NCBI RefSeq assembly: GCF_014773435.2
Contig: NZ_JACXAG020000003.1
Span: 1 to 64,000 of the forward strand
Source: Polycladospora coralii
Lineage (GTDB): Bacteria; Bacillota; Bacilli; Thermoactinomycetales; Thermoactinomycetaceae
Length of the DNA: 64,000 bases
Reading direction: 5' to 3'
Positions 41,297-51,772 of the stretch are shown in pieces. The notes beneath the pieces are model-generated. The model searched no databases. It saw only the letters and a program-made list of their open reading frames with translations, and was not told the DNA's origin. Within the stretch, counting starts at the first letter, position 1. Every line of letters starts with the position of its first letter. A program made the translations under genes and the position numbers.

Positions 41297-42361
41297 ATGT
41301 CTTTCAGTATTATTCGGTCTTTAAAAATTAGTATGACAATAGTGGGAACAACGATTGGTGCAGGATTCGCTTCGGGGAGAGAAATTTGGGAGTTTTTTAG
41401 TTCTTATGGTGAGAGTAGTCAAGTAGGAATTGTGATTTCCATGGTCATATTGTGGCTTGCAGGTATGATCTTAATGTTAGTTAGTTGGAAAAAGCAAACA
41501 AGTCGCTATTCAGAGCTACTGGCATATCTGATGGGGCCGTTTTTTGCAAAATTAATAGATGGGTTAATCTTATTATCCCTGTTAACAACGACGATGGTGA
41601 TGATGGCTGGCAGTGGAGCTACGTTTGAGCAATGGTTTGGACCTAGTGGCTTTTTTGCTGGGTGTTTGGTGATGGCTGTCGCTGTGCTCATCGTTCTTTT
41701 ATTTGATGTAGAAGGTCTTTTATCGATTAATGTTGTACTCATACCTGTACTCATGGCAATCTTAATTTACGTATGCTTTCAGTTTTTAGAAAGCGTGGAT
41801 CCCCTATCAGATAGCGTAAAGCGTGGGGCAAATCAACCGATCTGGCCAACGGCAATTGCTTATACAGCATTTAATATTATTTCGCTGTTAGCAGTATTAT
41901 CAACGATGGGAAAACAAATTAAACATACAGGTGAGGTATGGTTTGCAGGTATAACCAGTACGTTGTGCTTAGGGGGGCTTGCTTATATTTATAATAATTC
42001 ATTGCTTCGGATCGAGCACCTCATTTCACAATATGAAATACCACTTTTTGCATTAGTAGAACATATATCGCCAATATGGATTGCTGTAATTAGTAGTGTA
42101 TTATGGCTAGCGATTTATACTACGGCAGTAAGTAGTATGCATGGACTCGTTTTTCGATTATCTGCCTACATGCCATTGCCACGTGTTGTAATTGGATTTA
42201 TTTGTATGATTATTTTGTTACCTCTCAGTCAAATTGGATTTGCTAAATTAGTTGAAGTCTTGTATCCGATATTTGGTGTGATTAATCTCAGTATATTAGC
42301 ATCTATTTTGCTGTATCCTTTCATACAACCTACTCCTATGGGCAGGCATTATAAGTTGTAG
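41297..42361 (+). CDS. YkvI-family membrane protein (LeuT-fold transporter-like)
   Basis: 354 residues with about ten membrane helices. The first helix has the pattern TTIGAGFASGREIWEFF, as in YkvI-type proteins related to the APC/LeuT-fold transporters. The substrate is unknown. ATG 41297 follows GGAGGAGGGG; a TTG immediately before it is also possible. It stands alone, with yyaC divergent upstream. Confidence 0.85.
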   Translation: MSFSIIRSLKISMTIVGTTIGAGFASGREIWEFFSSYGESSQVGIVISMVILWLAGMILMLVSWKKQTSRYSELLAYLMGPFFAKLIDGLILLSLLTTTMVMMAGSGATFEQWFGPSGFFAGCLVMAVAVLIVLLFDVEGLLSINVVLIPVLMAILIYVCFQFLESVDPLSDSVKRGANQPIWPTAIAYTAFNIISLLAVLSTMGKQIKHTGEVWFAGITSTLCLGGLAYIYNNSLLRIEHLISQYEIPLFALVEHISPIWIAVISSVLWLAIYTTAVSSMHGLVFRLSAYMPLPRVVIGFICMIILLPLSQIGFAKLVEVLYPIFGVINLSILASILLYPFIQPTPMGRHYKL

Positions 42362-42463
42362 TTGCTGATTGCAATAGGAAATGACCCAAATCTACATGTC
42401 CGCTTGTTATTTTGGCTGTAAATTTTTATAATATGAAGAACGAATCGGAAAGAGTGATGCCGC

Positions 42464-42667
42464 ATGCCAAATAAAGCGTTTCAGTTAGGCGACATTGTTC
42501 AGATGAAAAAGGCACATCCCTGTGGAACAAATGCTTGGAAAGTGATTCGGATGGGAATGGATATCCGAATTAAATGTACGGGTTGTGAACATAGTGTTCT
42601 TCTTCCGCGCAAACGTTTTGAGCAAAAACTAAAAAAAGTGTTGGTCTCAGCTCAGGAGGAAATATAG
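42464..42667 (+). CDS. DUF951-family protein
   Basis: 67 residues. The family pattern is FQLGDIVQMKKAHPCGTNAW and CTGCEHSVLLPRKRFEQKLKK. The cysteine pair (CTGC) and basic surface suggest a small nucleic-acid-binding fold; function unknown. It precedes ychF and rpsF in many Bacillales. ATG 42464 follows GGAAAGAG at a long distance. Confidence 0.92.
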   Translation: MPNKAFQLGDIVQMKKAHPCGTNAWKVIRMGMDIRIKCTGCEHSVLLPRKRFEQKLKKVLVSAQEEI

Positions 42668-42672
42668 TAATT

Positions 42673-42712
42673 AGGTGACGTGATAGCGATCTCGTCACAT
42701 TTTTTTTTGCTC
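42673..42712 (+). terminator. Terminator after the DUF951 gene
   Basis: GTGACG and CGTCAC form a stem around TGATAGCGATCT, followed by a run of nine T residues. Confidence 0.75.
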
Positions 42713-42816
42713 TTTATGCTGAATAATAGATATATAGCATCACTAGAGCGAATCAGCTATAATGGACAAGGATTGTAATAATAGGAACGGATTATAGGAG
42801 ATAGAGGAGGGCCATT

Positions 42817-43917
42817 ATGGCACTAACAACTGGTATTGTAGGATTACCCAATGTAGGAAAGTCTACATTGTTTAATGCGATTACACAAGCAGGGGCAGAA
42901 TCAGCTAACTATCCTTTTTGTACGATTGATCCCAATGTAGGTGTAGTGGATGTTCCAGACGAGCGACTACATGAACTCGCCAAAATTGTGAACCCACAAC
43001 GGATTGTCCCAACATCATTTCAATTTGTGGATATTGCGGGGCTTGTGAAAGGTGCAAGTAAAGGAGAAGGACTAGGGAATAAGTTCTTGGCGCATATTCG
43101 TGAAGTAGACGCGATTATTCATGTCGTTCGCTGTTTTGAAGATGAGAATATTACCCATGTTGAAGGCACAATCGACCCGGCAAGTGATATAGAAACGATC
43201 AACTTAGAATTAATATTAGCAGACCTAGAGACTGTTGAGAAACGTTTAGAAAGATTAGCGAAACAAAAGAAGAGTGGAGATAAAGAAGCAATTGCTGAAC
43301 ATGAGGTTCTGACCATGATCCAGGCTGTTTTGGCAGAAGGGAAAACAGCTCGCTCAGCCGATTTGGAGGAAGATCAAAAGCGTGTAATTAAAAACATGAA
43401 CTTGCTCACTTTGAAAAATGTATTATACGCCGCTAATGTGAGTGAAGATGATGTAGCAAACGCTGAGGAAAATCCATATGTACAACAAGTGCGGCAGATT
43501 GCTGAGCAAGAAGGAGCAGGCGTTGTAACCATAAGTGCCCAAGTTGAAGCGGAGATTGCTGAACTCGATGGGGAAGAGAGAGCACTTTTTTTAAGTGAAT
43601 TAGGGCTTGCATCTTCTGGTTTAGATCGATTAATCGCAGCAGCTTATCACCTGCTAGGGTTAATCACTTACTTTACAGCGGGTGAAAAAGAAGTACGTGC
43701 ATGGACAATTCGCGAAGGCACAAAGGCCCCCCAAGCGGCAGCAGTGATTCATACAGACTTTGAACGTGGATTTATTCGTGCAGAAGTAACCGCATATGAG
43801 GACTTAATTTCGTGTGGCTCACAAACTGCCGCTAAAGAGAAAGGATTACTACGCTTGGAAGGAAAAGAGTATGTTGTAAAAGATGGCGATGTCATGAATT
43901 TCCGCTTTGCAGTTTAA
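42817..43917 (+). CDS. ychF: Ribosome-binding ATPase YchF (OLA1/Obg family)
   Basis: 366 residues. G1 [14 protein letters not shown] (7-20), the G2/G3 segments [13 protein letters not shown] and [16 protein letters not shown], and an NxxE-type G4 that favours ATP over GTP. A helical insert and a C-terminal TGS domain ([29 protein letters not shown]) follow. The role in translation or stress response is not settled. The ATG follows AGAGGAGGG. Confidence 0.97.
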   Translation: MALTTGIVGLPNVGKSTLFNAITQAGAESANYPFCTIDPNVGVVDVPDERLHELAKIVNPQRIVPTSFQFVDIAGLVKGASKGEGLGNKFLAHIREVDAIIHVVRCFEDENITHVEGTIDPASDIETINLELILADLETVEKRLERLAKQKKSGDKEAIAEHEVLTMIQAVLAEGKTARSADLEEDQKRVIKNMNLLTLKNVLYAANVSEDDVANAEENPYVQQVRQIAEQEGAGVVTISAQVEAEIAELDGEERALFLSELGLASSGLDRLIAAAYHLLGLITYFTAGEKEVRAWTIREGTKAPQAAAVIHTDFERGFIRAEVTAYEDLISCGSQTAAKEKGLLRLEGKEYVVKDGDVMNFRFAV

Positions 43918-43945
43918 AATGAGCTATGAATGTATTGGAAAAACA

Positions 43946-43974
43946 TTGCTTTATTCTTGCTAGTTTGCTAAAAT
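43946..43974 (+). promoter_or_regulatory. rpsF-ssb-rpsR promoter
   Basis: TTGCTT (43946-43951), a 17-base spacer and TAAAAT (43969-43974) upstream of rpsF. Confidence 0.5.
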
Positions 43975-43980
43975 GTTTGA

Positions 43981-44045
43981 TTGTACGTACTTATGTACTC
44001 CTTGCTCTATAGGAAATAGAGCCGTTATAGTCCAAGAGGAGGTGG
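43981..44045 (+). promoter_or_regulatory. Possible S6:S18-binding leader of rpsF
   Basis: The leader can form a CTCTAT/ATAGAG hairpin directly followed by CCG and further pairing. This recalls the conserved CCG-containing structure in rpsF leaders that the S6:S18 complex binds for feedback control. The match is by eye only. Confidence 0.35.
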
Positions 44046-44051
44046 AACGGA

Positions 44052-44342
44052 ATGCACAACTATGAACTCATGTTTATTGTTCGTCCAGATGCGGATGAAG
44101 AAACATTAAAAGGTACGCGTGAGAAAATTCAATCCATTATTTCTGATAATGGCGGTGAGCTCACAAATACGGATGACATGGGAAAACGTCGTCTTGCTTA
44201 CGAAATCAATAAATATCGTGAAGGTATTTATACCGTCGTTACATTTAAAGCAGATGCTGACGTTGTGAATGAATTGAATCGTGTAATCAACATTAACGAT
44301 AATATTATTCGCCACATGGCTGTTAACATTGATGATAAATAA
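44052..44342 (+). CDS. rpsF: 30S ribosomal protein S6
   Basis: 96 residues with the S6 pattern MHNYELMFIVRPDADEE and DDMGKRRLAYEINKYREG. It binds S18 on the 30S platform. The ATG follows AAGAGGAGGTGG. First gene of the rpsF-ssb-rpsR operon. Confidence 0.97.
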   Translation: MHNYELMFIVRPDADEETLKGTREKIQSIISDNGGELTNTDDMGKRRLAYEINKYREGIYTVVTFKADADVVNELNRVININDNIIRHMAVNIDDK

Positions 44343-44378
44343 AATGATTTTGATCAAAAATTGGGGTGAGGTTTTATT

Positions 44379-44861
44379 ATGCTAAATCGGATCATCCTCA
44401 TCGGTCGCTTGACTCGTGATCCTGAGTTACGTTACACGTCAAACGGGATTGCGGTTGCTAGATTTGCGCTTGCTGTTAATCGGAACTACTCTAATCAGCA
44501 AGGAGAGCGAGCGGTCGACTTTATTGATGTTGTCACATGGCGTGGCCTAGCTGAAACATGTGCCAATTATTTAAAAAAGGGACGTTTAGTAGGGGTTGAA
44601 GGACGCTTACAAATCAGTTCTTATGAGAATAATGAAGGTCGTAAAGTTCGAAATGCTGAAGTAGTAGCTGATAATGTTCAATTCCTTGAATCGATGCGAG
44701 ACCGAAATGATTCAAATCAAAGCTTTGGTTCAGGATCTTTTGAAGGTGGAAACAACAATTTTAACAGCAATAACTTTGGTAGCAGTAATCGACCAAGTGA
44801 TGATCCATTTGCTAGCGATGGAAAACCAATTGACATCTCAGATGATGATCTACCTTTCTAA
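44379..44861 (+). CDS. ssb: Single-stranded DNA-binding protein
   Basis: 160 residues. An N-terminal OB fold ([20 protein letters not shown], then [20 protein letters not shown]) is followed by a flexible Gly/Asn/Ser-rich linker (about 110-145) and the acidic protein-interaction tip DISDDDLPF. It coats single-stranded DNA and recruits repair partners. Flanked by rpsF and rpsR, the usual Firmicute arrangement. Confidence 0.97.
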   Translation: MLNRIILIGRLTRDPELRYTSNGIAVARFALAVNRNYSNQQGERAVDFIDVVTWRGLAETCANYLKKGRLVGVEGRLQISSYENNEGRKVRNAEVVADNVQFLESMRDRNDSNQSFGSGSFEGGNNNFNSNNFGSSNRPSDDPFASDGKPIDISDDDLPF

Positions 44862-44887
44862 CTGAATGAAAAAAGGAGGGAATCGAA

Positions 44888-45115
44888 ATGGCTCGTCGTC
44901 GTGGACACAAACGTCGTAAAGTATGTTACTTTACCGTTAATAAAATTAGCTACATCGACTACAAAGATGTAGATCTATTAAAACGTTTTGTCAGTGAGCG
45001 TGGTAAGATTCTTCCACGTCGTGTGACTGGAACTAGTTCTAAGTATCAACGTCAATTGACACATGCGATTAAGAGAGCTCGTCAAATGGCTCTATTACCA
45101 TATACAAATGATTGA
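44888..45115 (+). CDS. rpsR: 30S ribosomal protein S18
   Basis: 75 residues with the S18 pattern [20 protein letters not shown] and [20 protein letters not shown]. The ATG follows AAAGGAGGG. Confidence 0.97.
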   Translation: MARRRGHKRRKVCYFTVNKISYIDYKDVDLLKRFVSERGKILPRRVTGTSSKYQRQLTHAIKRARQMALLPYTND

Positions 45116-45119
45116 TCGG

Positions 45120-45158
45120 ACTGAAAAACGGGGTCAAGCAACTGCTTGCCCTGTTTTT
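45120..45158 (+). terminator. rpsF-ssb-rpsR terminator
   Basis: AAAAACGGGGTCAAGCA pairs with TGCTTG-CCCTGTTTTT around a short loop, followed by T residues, just after rpsR. Confidence 0.8.
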
Positions 45159-45238
45159 CTTATATAGAGCAGGAAATTGCTTGCAACTTGTGGAAGCTAC
45201 TTCTAACCTTGTAAATATCTGAAGGAGTGCTTGCTGTC

Positions 45239-45550
45239 ATGAGCCGACCGGACCGCGGATTACATTTTGCTAAAAACATAAAAGTGATGGATTGGCTGAA
45301 AACAGAAATATTAGACCAAGTTGCGAATTTGTTTAAAGGTATCCACCATGCGAATCAACAAGCGATTATAGATAGTTTATCTAGTCTGGTCATATCGATC
45401 TATGTGATGGCGAGAAGAATTGGTTTATCATACGGTGATTTAGATCGGGCCGTCACGGAAAAACTAAAAGAGCATACACGAGATGGACATCAGTTGGAAG
45501 AATGGTACGGAGATTTGTCCTCACTCGATGATTATATTAACAAGAGGTGA
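45239..45550 (+). CDS. MazG-like family protein
   Basis: 103 residues, all-helical, with the MazG-like run ILDQVANLFKGIHHANQQAI and the later helices IYVMARRIGLSYGDLDRAV. Full MazG enzymes hydrolyse nucleoside triphosphates; the acidic metal-binding cluster is not complete here, so activity is uncertain. ATG 45239 follows GAAGGAG at a somewhat long 11 bases. It precedes yybS in Bacillales. Confidence 0.78.
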   Translation: MSRPDRGLHFAKNIKVMDWLKTEILDQVANLFKGIHHANQQAIIDSLSSLVISIYVMARRIGLSYGDLDRAVTEKLKEHTRDGHQLEEWYGDLSSLDDYINKR

Positions 45551-45555
45551 CACGT

Positions 45556-46404
45556 TTGTCCCAAAATGAAAGTAAGGAGAGATTGGAAAGTCTTAAATAC
45601 ACCGGTCTATTCCTTTTGTTTATCATACTGATGCCGCTTTTACCTATACTAAGTTTGATTACACCACTCCCCATATTATTACTGACAATCAAGCATCCTA
45701 GATCCGCTCTCATTTACCCTGCTATACTTTTGCTTATTGTTACACTCACTTCAGAAAATCCTTATACGGTAGGGATTTTTTTGGCACCTGTTCTAATCGG
45801 AATCACAATGGGGATATGTTATAGAGTGAAACATACAACGGGAACCGATATCGCATTGGTTGGTGTTGTAAGTGGTGTGATCAGCTCTTGGATTATCATA
45901 TGGATTGCACAATCTTTATTTGGATTCTTAGATTTATTGGATCAAAAATTGAACCAGACTTGGTCTACAATGGGTATATATGAACAACTTGAACCACCCC
46001 AATTAGTTGATTATCTCCCGGTTATGATTTTTCTGTTTGTCATCTGTATGGTATTAATCAACATTTGGATCATGAATAAGCGACTCATTCGAGCTGAATT
46101 TCCTGGGAAATATATCACACCATTTTCGAAATGGAAGCTTCCCCGTATTTTTTTATATTTTTTCGTGATACTCATGCTTGTATCGCTATGGAATGGGGAA
46201 AATAGTTGGTTAATGGGAATACTAAATGTGTTATACCTACTATTTATGATTCAAGGTGCTGCCTTCACCTCTTTCTGGCTAAAAAGTCGTGACTGGAGTC
46301 AAAAATGGATGATCGGTCTTGTTTTGTTTCATATCGTATTTCCATTACCTTTTTTGATCTTAGGCATGGTTGATATCGGCACTTCGATACGAAAAAAGAT
46401 CTAG
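45556..46404 (+). CDS. yybS: YybS-family membrane protein (DUF2232)
   Basis: About 282 residues with seven to eight predicted membrane helices and a short basic N-terminus. DUF2232 proteins lie next to gdpP in Bacillales; some resemble ECF-transporter S components. TTG 45556 follows AGAGGTG with ideal spacing; the GTG at 45547 overlaps the previous stop and is less likely. Function unknown. Confidence 0.83.
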   Translation: MSQNESKERLESLKYTGLFLLFIILMPLLPILSLITPLPILLLTIKHPRSALIYPAILLLIVTLTSENPYTVGIFLAPVLIGITMGICYRVKHTTGTDIALVGVVSGVISSWIIIWIAQSLFGFLDLLDQKLNQTWSTMGIYEQLEPPQLVDYLPVMIFLFVICMVLINIWIMNKRLIRAEFPGKYITPFSKWKLPRIFLYFFVILMLVSLWNGENSWLMGILNVLYLLFMIQGAAFTSFWLKSRDWSQKWMIGLVLFHIVFPLPFLILGMVDIGTSIRKKI

Positions 46405-46434
46405 ATAGTATGTGTGTGCAAGGAGACATTGATA

Positions 46435-48405
46435 ATGCCAAAGTTTATAATTAAAAGATGGCATGGGTATCATATGGTTTTTGCGATGAGTTTCTGTTTA
46501 ACACTCGTTGCAATACTCTCTATTTACCATTGGTTCTTAGGTTTAATGGGATTGTTTATTTTTTTAGGTTTAGCCTTTATGTTGTATCGTGCGGAGCTTT
46601 CCTTTCGGAGTGAATTCGCATCATATATTGAAACGCTTGGAAAACAAATTACGAATGCAGGTCAAATTGCGCGTGATGAATTACCAATTGGCATGATCTT
46701 GCATGATTCAGACGGCAAAATTGAGTGGCACAATGCTTATGTGTCTAAAATAAAAGCGGGGTCACGTTTAATCGGTGTTGATATGAATGAATGTTTTCCA
46801 GAGTTAAAGGAAGTGCATTTTGATTCAGATTCTCCTATCAAAATTGTGATTCAAGACCGAGTTTATGAAGTTCTTCATCAAAAATATGAGCGGTTGTATT
46901 TTTTTAGAGATATTACCAGACTACACCAAGTAACCGAAAAATATCACTCTGAAAGAGTCGTGATTGGTTATTTACATATGGATAATTATGATGATGCAGG
47001 GCAAGGTTTATCTGATCAGGAAAGTACACAACTCCTGTCTGATGTTGCACACATCATTTCAAAATGGTCTGAGGAATATCAGATTACCATTAAACGAATC
47101 GAAACAGATAAGATGTTTTTAGTATGTAACTATCGTTCGCTTGAAAAAATGATTGCTTCCCGTTTCGATATTTTAGATCAAGTCCGAGAAATGACACGGG
47201 GATATACGATCCCGATTACGCTCAGTTTGGGATTGGCTAGCAATGGTGAGAATATGATTGAACGATCGCAATATGCACAAGCAGCATTAGATATCGCCTT
47301 AGCGCGTGGGGGGGATCAAGCAGCTGTTCAAATGGAAGAAAAAATTGATTTTTTTGGTGGTAAAACGAATGCAATTGAAAAAAGAACACGGGTGCGTGCA
47401 CGTGTGATCTCACATGCAATGAGTAATCTGATTCGCGATTGCAGACAAGTGATTGTGATGGGACATAAACGTCCAGATATGGATGCGCTTGGAGCAGCAA
47501 TCGGTGTGGTGAAGTTTTCCTTGATCAACCAATGTGAGGGGTTTATTGTATTAGATGATGAAAATACGTCGATACAACGTTTGATGGATCTCGTTAAACA
47601 ACATGATTACCTAGGTGATCATATTATAACGCCTGAACGAGCTTTGCAAATGATTGATGATAAAGATACATTACTTATATTGGTCGATACGCATAAACCT
47701 TCCCTAGCGATTGAGCCTAAGCTTTTAGAACGTGCCCATAAAGTGATTGTGATTGACCACCATAGACGTGGTCAAGAGTTTGTAAAAGACCCGGTTCTCG
47801 TGTATTTGGAGCCATATGCATCTTCCACTAGTGAATTGGTTACAGAGTTATTTCAATATCGTGATCAGCGCTTAGTGATGGATACATTGGAAGCTACTTC
47901 TTTGTTAGCGGGGATTGTGGTTGATACCAAAAACTTTGCTTTTCGATCGGGGTCTAGAACTTTTGAGGCTGCCTCATTTTTAAGGAGGCATGGTGCCGAC
48001 TTAATGATGGTACAATCGTTGTTGAAAGAGGATTTAAACCAATATGTAAAGCGTGCTGAAATTATAAAGAACACACAATTATTGTATAATGAGTATGCCA
48101 TTGCTCTAGGGGATGAGCAGGAAGTATATGATCAGCTTATCATTGCACAAGCTGCTGATGCATTGCTTGGTATGCAAGGTGTAAGTGCTTCTTTCGTGAT
48201 CGGAAGACGTAATGACGGTTTAATCTCGATTAGTGCTCGTTCACAGGGTGAGCTGAATGTGCAGTTTCTGATGGAAAAACTGGGAGGCGGGGGTCATTTA
48301 ACAAACGCGGCCTGCCAACTCAAATTGTCTTCCTTAGCAGAAGCAAAAACTCAATTAGTCCAAGTCATTAAAGAGATAGAATCAATAGGAGGAATTGAAA
48401 CATGA
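46435..48405 (+). CDS. gdpP: Cyclic-di-AMP phosphodiesterase GdpP
   Basis: 656 residues from ATG 46435 after GGAGA. Two N-terminal membrane helices (about 12-52), a PAS domain (about 75-150), a degenerate GGDEF domain (about 170-300) and a DHH/DHHA1 phosphodiesterase. Metal-binding motifs are visible: [30 protein letters not shown] and VVDTKNF; the DHHA1 motif is [10 protein letters not shown]. It cleaves c-di-AMP and so affects wall and potassium homeostasis. It overlaps rplI by 4 bases (ATGA). Confidence 0.96.
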   Translation: MPKFIIKRWHGYHMVFAMSFCLTLVAILSIYHWFLGLMGLFIFLGLAFMLYRAELSFRSEFASYIETLGKQITNAGQIARDELPIGMILHDSDGKIEWHNAYVSKIKAGSRLIGVDMNECFPELKEVHFDSDSPIKIVIQDRVYEVLHQKYERLYFFRDITRLHQVTEKYHSERVVIGYLHMDNYDDAGQGLSDQESTQLLSDVAHIISKWSEEYQITIKRIETDKMFLVCNYRSLEKMIASRFDILDQVREMTRGYTIPITLSLGLASNGENMIERSQYAQAALDIALARGGDQAAVQMEEKIDFFGGKTNAIEKRTRVRARVISHAMSNLIRDCRQVIVMGHKRPDMDALGAAIGVVKFSLINQCEGFIVLDDENTSIQRLMDLVKQHDYLGDHIITPERALQMIDDKDTLLILVDTHKPSLAIEPKLLERAHKVIVIDHHRRGQEFVKDPVLVYLEPYASSTSELVTELFQYRDQRLVMDTLEATSLLAGIVVDTKNFAFRSGSRTFEAASFLRRHGADLMMVQSLLKEDLNQYVKRAEIIKNTQLLYNEYAIALGDEQEVYDQLIIAQAADALLGMQGVSASFVIGRRNDGLISISARSQGELNVQFLMEKLGGGGHLTNAACQLKLSSLAEAKTQLVQVIKEIESIGGIET

Positions 48406-48848
48406 AAGTGATATTACAGCAAGATGTAAAAGGAACGGGGAAAAAAGGAGAAATAAAAGAAGTAGCTGAAGGGTATGCTCGTAATTTCTTATTTCCACGA
48501 AAGTTAGCTACTCCAGCGACAGAAGGGAATTTAAATACATTAAATGAACAAAAGAAAGCACATGATCGTCGCAAAAGCGAAGAGTTAACTACAGCTAAAG
48601 AGCTAGCTCAAAAAATAGAAGATTTAACCATCACTTTATCTACAAAAGCTGGTGAAGGTGGACGTGTGTTCGGATCAATCACATCTAAGCAGATTGTATC
48701 GACACTTAAGAATAATTACCAGCTCCAAATCGATAAAAAACAGGTACAATTAAAAGAGCCTATTCGTACCTTAGGGGTAACCAAGGTACCCATTAAACTT
48801 CATCCGAAGGTTACTGCAACATTATCTGTTCAAGTGATTGCAGAATAA
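48402..48848 (+). CDS. rplI: 50S ribosomal protein L9
   Basis: 148 residues. The N-terminal domain is [18 protein letters not shown] with [14 protein letters not shown]; a long connecting helix and the C-terminal domain follow. The ATG overlaps the gdpP stop, indicating translational coupling. The ribosome binding site ATAGGAGG lies inside gdpP. Confidence 0.97.
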   Translation: MKVILQQDVKGTGKKGEIKEVAEGYARNFLFPRKLATPATEGNLNTLNEQKKAHDRRKSEELTTAKELAQKIEDLTITLSTKAGEGGRVFGSITSKQIVSTLKNNYQLQIDKKQVQLKEPIRTLGVTKVPIKLHPKVTATLSVQVIAE

Positions 48849-48938
48849 CAGAAGATACTATGACTGACCGTGGCTTGACTATACGAAAGCCTCGGTCTTC
48901 TCTTTGTTGTGATCAACTATGAGGGGAGGAGTGAGATC

Positions 48939-50279
48939 ATGAGTGATCTATTTGCTGACCGACTTCCACCACATCATATAGAGGCTGAACAAGCCGTGTT
49001 GGGTAGCATACTTATTGACCCGTCTGTTCAAATTACAGTGAATGAGACTTTACGAGCTGAAGATTTTTATCGACAGGCTCATCAGAAGTTATTTCAAGTG
49101 ATGCATGACTTAGCTGAGAAAGGTGAACCTGTAGATTTAGTTACTATTACCTCTGATTTACAAGATCGTAAATTGTTAGAAGAGGTTGGTGGGGTTACCT
49201 ATCTGACAGAGTTAGCTTCTGCGGTACCCACGGCCGCTAATGTGGAATATTATGCCCAAATTGTAGAAGAGAAATCGATCTTACGCCGCTTGATTCGAAC
49301 CGCAACACAAATTGCGGCATCAGGCTATACAGGTGCAGAATCTGTCTCTGATGTGATTAATGAAGCCGAACAAAAAATATTAGAGATTTCTCAAAAACAG
49401 ATACGAGGTGGATTTCTACCCATTCGTGATGTATTGATGGAGTCATACGAACAAATTGAAGCATTGCATTTTAATAAGACAGGAATTAATGGTATCCCTT
49501 CAGGATTTGTCGATTTGGATCGTATGACATCCGGACTTAAAGGATCTGAGCTCATCATTATAGCGGCTCGTCCCAGTATGGGGAAAACCGCTTTTGCATT
49601 AAATGTAGTGCAAAATGTAGCGGTACGCTCACAAAAACCGGTAGCGATATTTAATCTGGAGATGTCAGCATCGCAAATGGTTATGCGTATGTTAGCGGCT
49701 GAAGGTAATATTGATGCCCAAGCCTTTCGAACGGGTAATTTAAATGATGAAGACTGGGAAAAGCTGACGATGGCGATTAGCTCACTAAGTGAATCTCCTA
49801 TCTTCATTGATGATACACCCGGCATTACAGTTTATGATATTCGTGCCAAGTTGCGTAGACTTCACTTGGAGCATGGATTAGGTCTTGTTGTGATCGACTA
49901 TCTGCAGCTTATTTCTGGTCGTGGCATAGATAGTAGACAGCAAGAGATCTCAGAAATCTCTCGATCACTCAAGTTATTAGCACGTGAGTTTGATGTGCCA
50001 ATTATCGCGCTGTCTCAGCTCTCTCGTGCAGTGGAGCAAAGACAAGACAAACGACCCATGTTGTCAGACTTACGGGAGTCTGGTTCGATTGAACAAGACG
50101 CTGATCTAGTTGCTTTCCTATACCGTGATGACTACTACAACGAAGAATCAGAGAAAAAGAATATCGCCGAATTGATTATCGGAAAGCAGCGGAGTGGACC
50201 TGTGGGTAAGATTGAGATGCTGTTTTTGAAGAACTATAATAAATTTGTTAGTCTAGACATGAAAAACCAAGCTTTTTAA
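48939..50279 (+). CDS. dnaB: Replicative DNA helicase (DnaB family; dnaC of B. subtilis)
   Basis: 446 residues from ATG 48939 after GGGAGGAG; an in-frame extension to 48909 is not conserved. The N-terminal helical domain is PHHIEAEQAVLGSILIDP; the RecA-like domain has Walker A ARPSMGKTAFALN, Walker B VVIDYLQLISG and the late motif RESGSIEQDADLVAFLYRDDYY. The hexamer unwinds DNA at the fork. rplI-dnaB is the usual order. Confidence 0.97.
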   Translation: MSDLFADRLPPHHIEAEQAVLGSILIDPSVQITVNETLRAEDFYRQAHQKLFQVMHDLAEKGEPVDLVTITSDLQDRKLLEEVGGVTYLTELASAVPTAANVEYYAQIVEEKSILRRLIRTATQIAASGYTGAESVSDVINEAEQKILEISQKQIRGGFLPIRDVLMESYEQIEALHFNKTGINGIPSGFVDLDRMTSGLKGSELIIIAARPSMGKTAFALNVVQNVAVRSQKPVAIFNLEMSASQMVMRMLAAEGNIDAQAFRTGNLNDEDWEKLTMAISSLSESPIFIDDTPGITVYDIRAKLRRLHLEHGLGLVVIDYLQLISGRGIDSRQQEISEISRSLKLLAREFDVPIIALSQLSRAVEQRQDKRPMLSDLRESGSIEQDADLVAFLYRDDYYNEESEKKNIAELIIGKQRSGPVGKIEMLFLKNYNKFVSLDMKNQAF

Positions 50280-50405
50280 CGTATGTTAATAAATAAACGG
50301 TGATTATTATTCGTTAGTAGACTTACACTATCCTCTTTTTACTGCTAAAATAGAACTGATTGATACAGTGAATGTTCGGATTTAACCAGCTAAGGAGAGA
50401 TGTAA

Positions 50406-51692
50406 ATGTCTACAGTAGTTGTAGTTGGTACACAATGGGGAGACGAAGGGAAAGGAAAGATTACCGATTTTATGGCTGAGAGAGCGGAGGTTGTTGCCCG
50501 TTATCAAGGAGGCAACAATGCCGGCCATACGATTGTTTTTGATGGAACGCGATATAAATTGCATATGATTCCTTCTGGGATTTTTTATTCTGATAAGACT
50601 TGTGTATTAGGGAATGGCATGGTGATACATCCAAAAGCATTAGTATCAGAGCTCGATTATTTAGCCGAACATCACATTGCAACAGATCATTTACGCATAT
50701 CGGATCGTGCCCACGTCATTATGCCTTATCACATCAAAATTGATTTGGCTGATGAGAAAATCAAAGGGAATAGTAAAATTGGCACAACTGGAAAAGGGAT
50801 TGGCCCAGCTTACATGGATAAAGCTGCTCGAATTGGAATACGTGTAGGAGATTTACTTAATCCGTCTTTGTTTGCAGAGAAGTTAAAGCGCAACTTAGAA
50901 GAGAAAAATCGCTTACTTGAAAGATACTATCAAACAGAAGGCTTTACTTTTGAAGAAATCTACGAAGATTACCAAGCTTGTGCAGAGCGAATTAAACCTT
51001 ATGTTACAGATACATCTGTCGTTCTAAATGATTATATTGATCAAGGCAGACGTGTTTTATTTGAGGGAGCACAAGGTGTGATGTTAGATATTGATCAGGG
51101 CACCTATCCATTTGTTACCTCATCAAATCCCGTAGCAGGAGGGGTTTGTATTGGTTCAGGTGTAGGTCCTACCAAGATTCATCAAGTAGTAGGTGTGGCT
51201 AAAGCTTATACAACGCGTGTGGGCGACGGTCCTTTTCCAACAGAGTTATTTGATCAAACGGGTGACCAAATTCGGGAAGTAGGACGCGAATATGGTACAA
51301 CCACGGGACGTCCTCGTCGTGTGGGATGGTTTGATAGTGTTGTGGTGCGTCATGCCCGGCGTGTGAGTGGTATTACGGGACTTTCACTCAACTCATTAGA
51401 TGTGCTTACTGGTATTGATACCCTTCGGATTTGTACGGCTTATCGCTATGAAGGTAAGATATTAGCGAACTATCCAGCTGATTTAGAAGTGCTCGCCAAA
51501 TGTGAGCCTGTCTACGAGGAATTACCAGGCTGGAAGCAAGATATAACAGGAATTAGAAATTTACATGAACTCCCATTGGAAACCCAGCATTATATCGAAC
51601 GAATCAATCAGTTGACAGGTATTCCACTATCTATTTTCTCAGTTGGTCCAGATCGTGACCAGACGGTGCAAGTGCGGCCTGTATACGCTTAA
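50406..51692 (+). CDS. purA: Adenylosuccinate synthetase
   Basis: 428 residues. The P-loop-like start is [16 protein letters not shown]; other signatures are [30 protein letters not shown] and the IMP/aspartate-loop region [14 protein letters not shown]. It makes adenylosuccinate from IMP, aspartate and GTP. The ATG follows AAGGAGAG. The last conserved oriC-proximal gene before the inverted block. Confidence 0.97.
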   Translation: MSTVVVVGTQWGDEGKGKITDFMAERAEVVARYQGGNNAGHTIVFDGTRYKLHMIPSGIFYSDKTCVLGNGMVIHPKALVSELDYLAEHHIATDHLRISDRAHVIMPYHIKIDLADEKIKGNSKIGTTGKGIGPAYMDKAARIGIRVGDLLNPSLFAEKLKRNLEEKNRLLERYYQTEGFTFEEIYEDYQACAERIKPYVTDTSVVLNDYIDQGRRVLFEGAQGVMLDIDQGTYPFVTSSNPVAGGVCIGSGVGPTKIHQVVGVAKAYTTRVGDGPFPTELFDQTGDQIREVGREYGTTTGRPRRVGWFDSVVVRHARRVSGITGLSLNSLDVLTGIDTLRICTAYRYEGKILANYPADLEVLAKCEPVYEELPGWKQDITGIRNLHELPLETQHYIERINQLTGIPLSIFSVGPDRDQTVQVRPVYA

Positions 51693-51772
51693 AAGAGTAA
51701 TGGATTAAAGAGCAGATTGATGTCCGATAGGTCATTGCTGCTCTTATTTTTATGGAAAGAGGTTTTTCATTT

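Noticed and set aside
47237-48101. Minus-strand frames of 60-90 residues inside gdpP
   Set aside because: Antisense shadows of the DHH domain.
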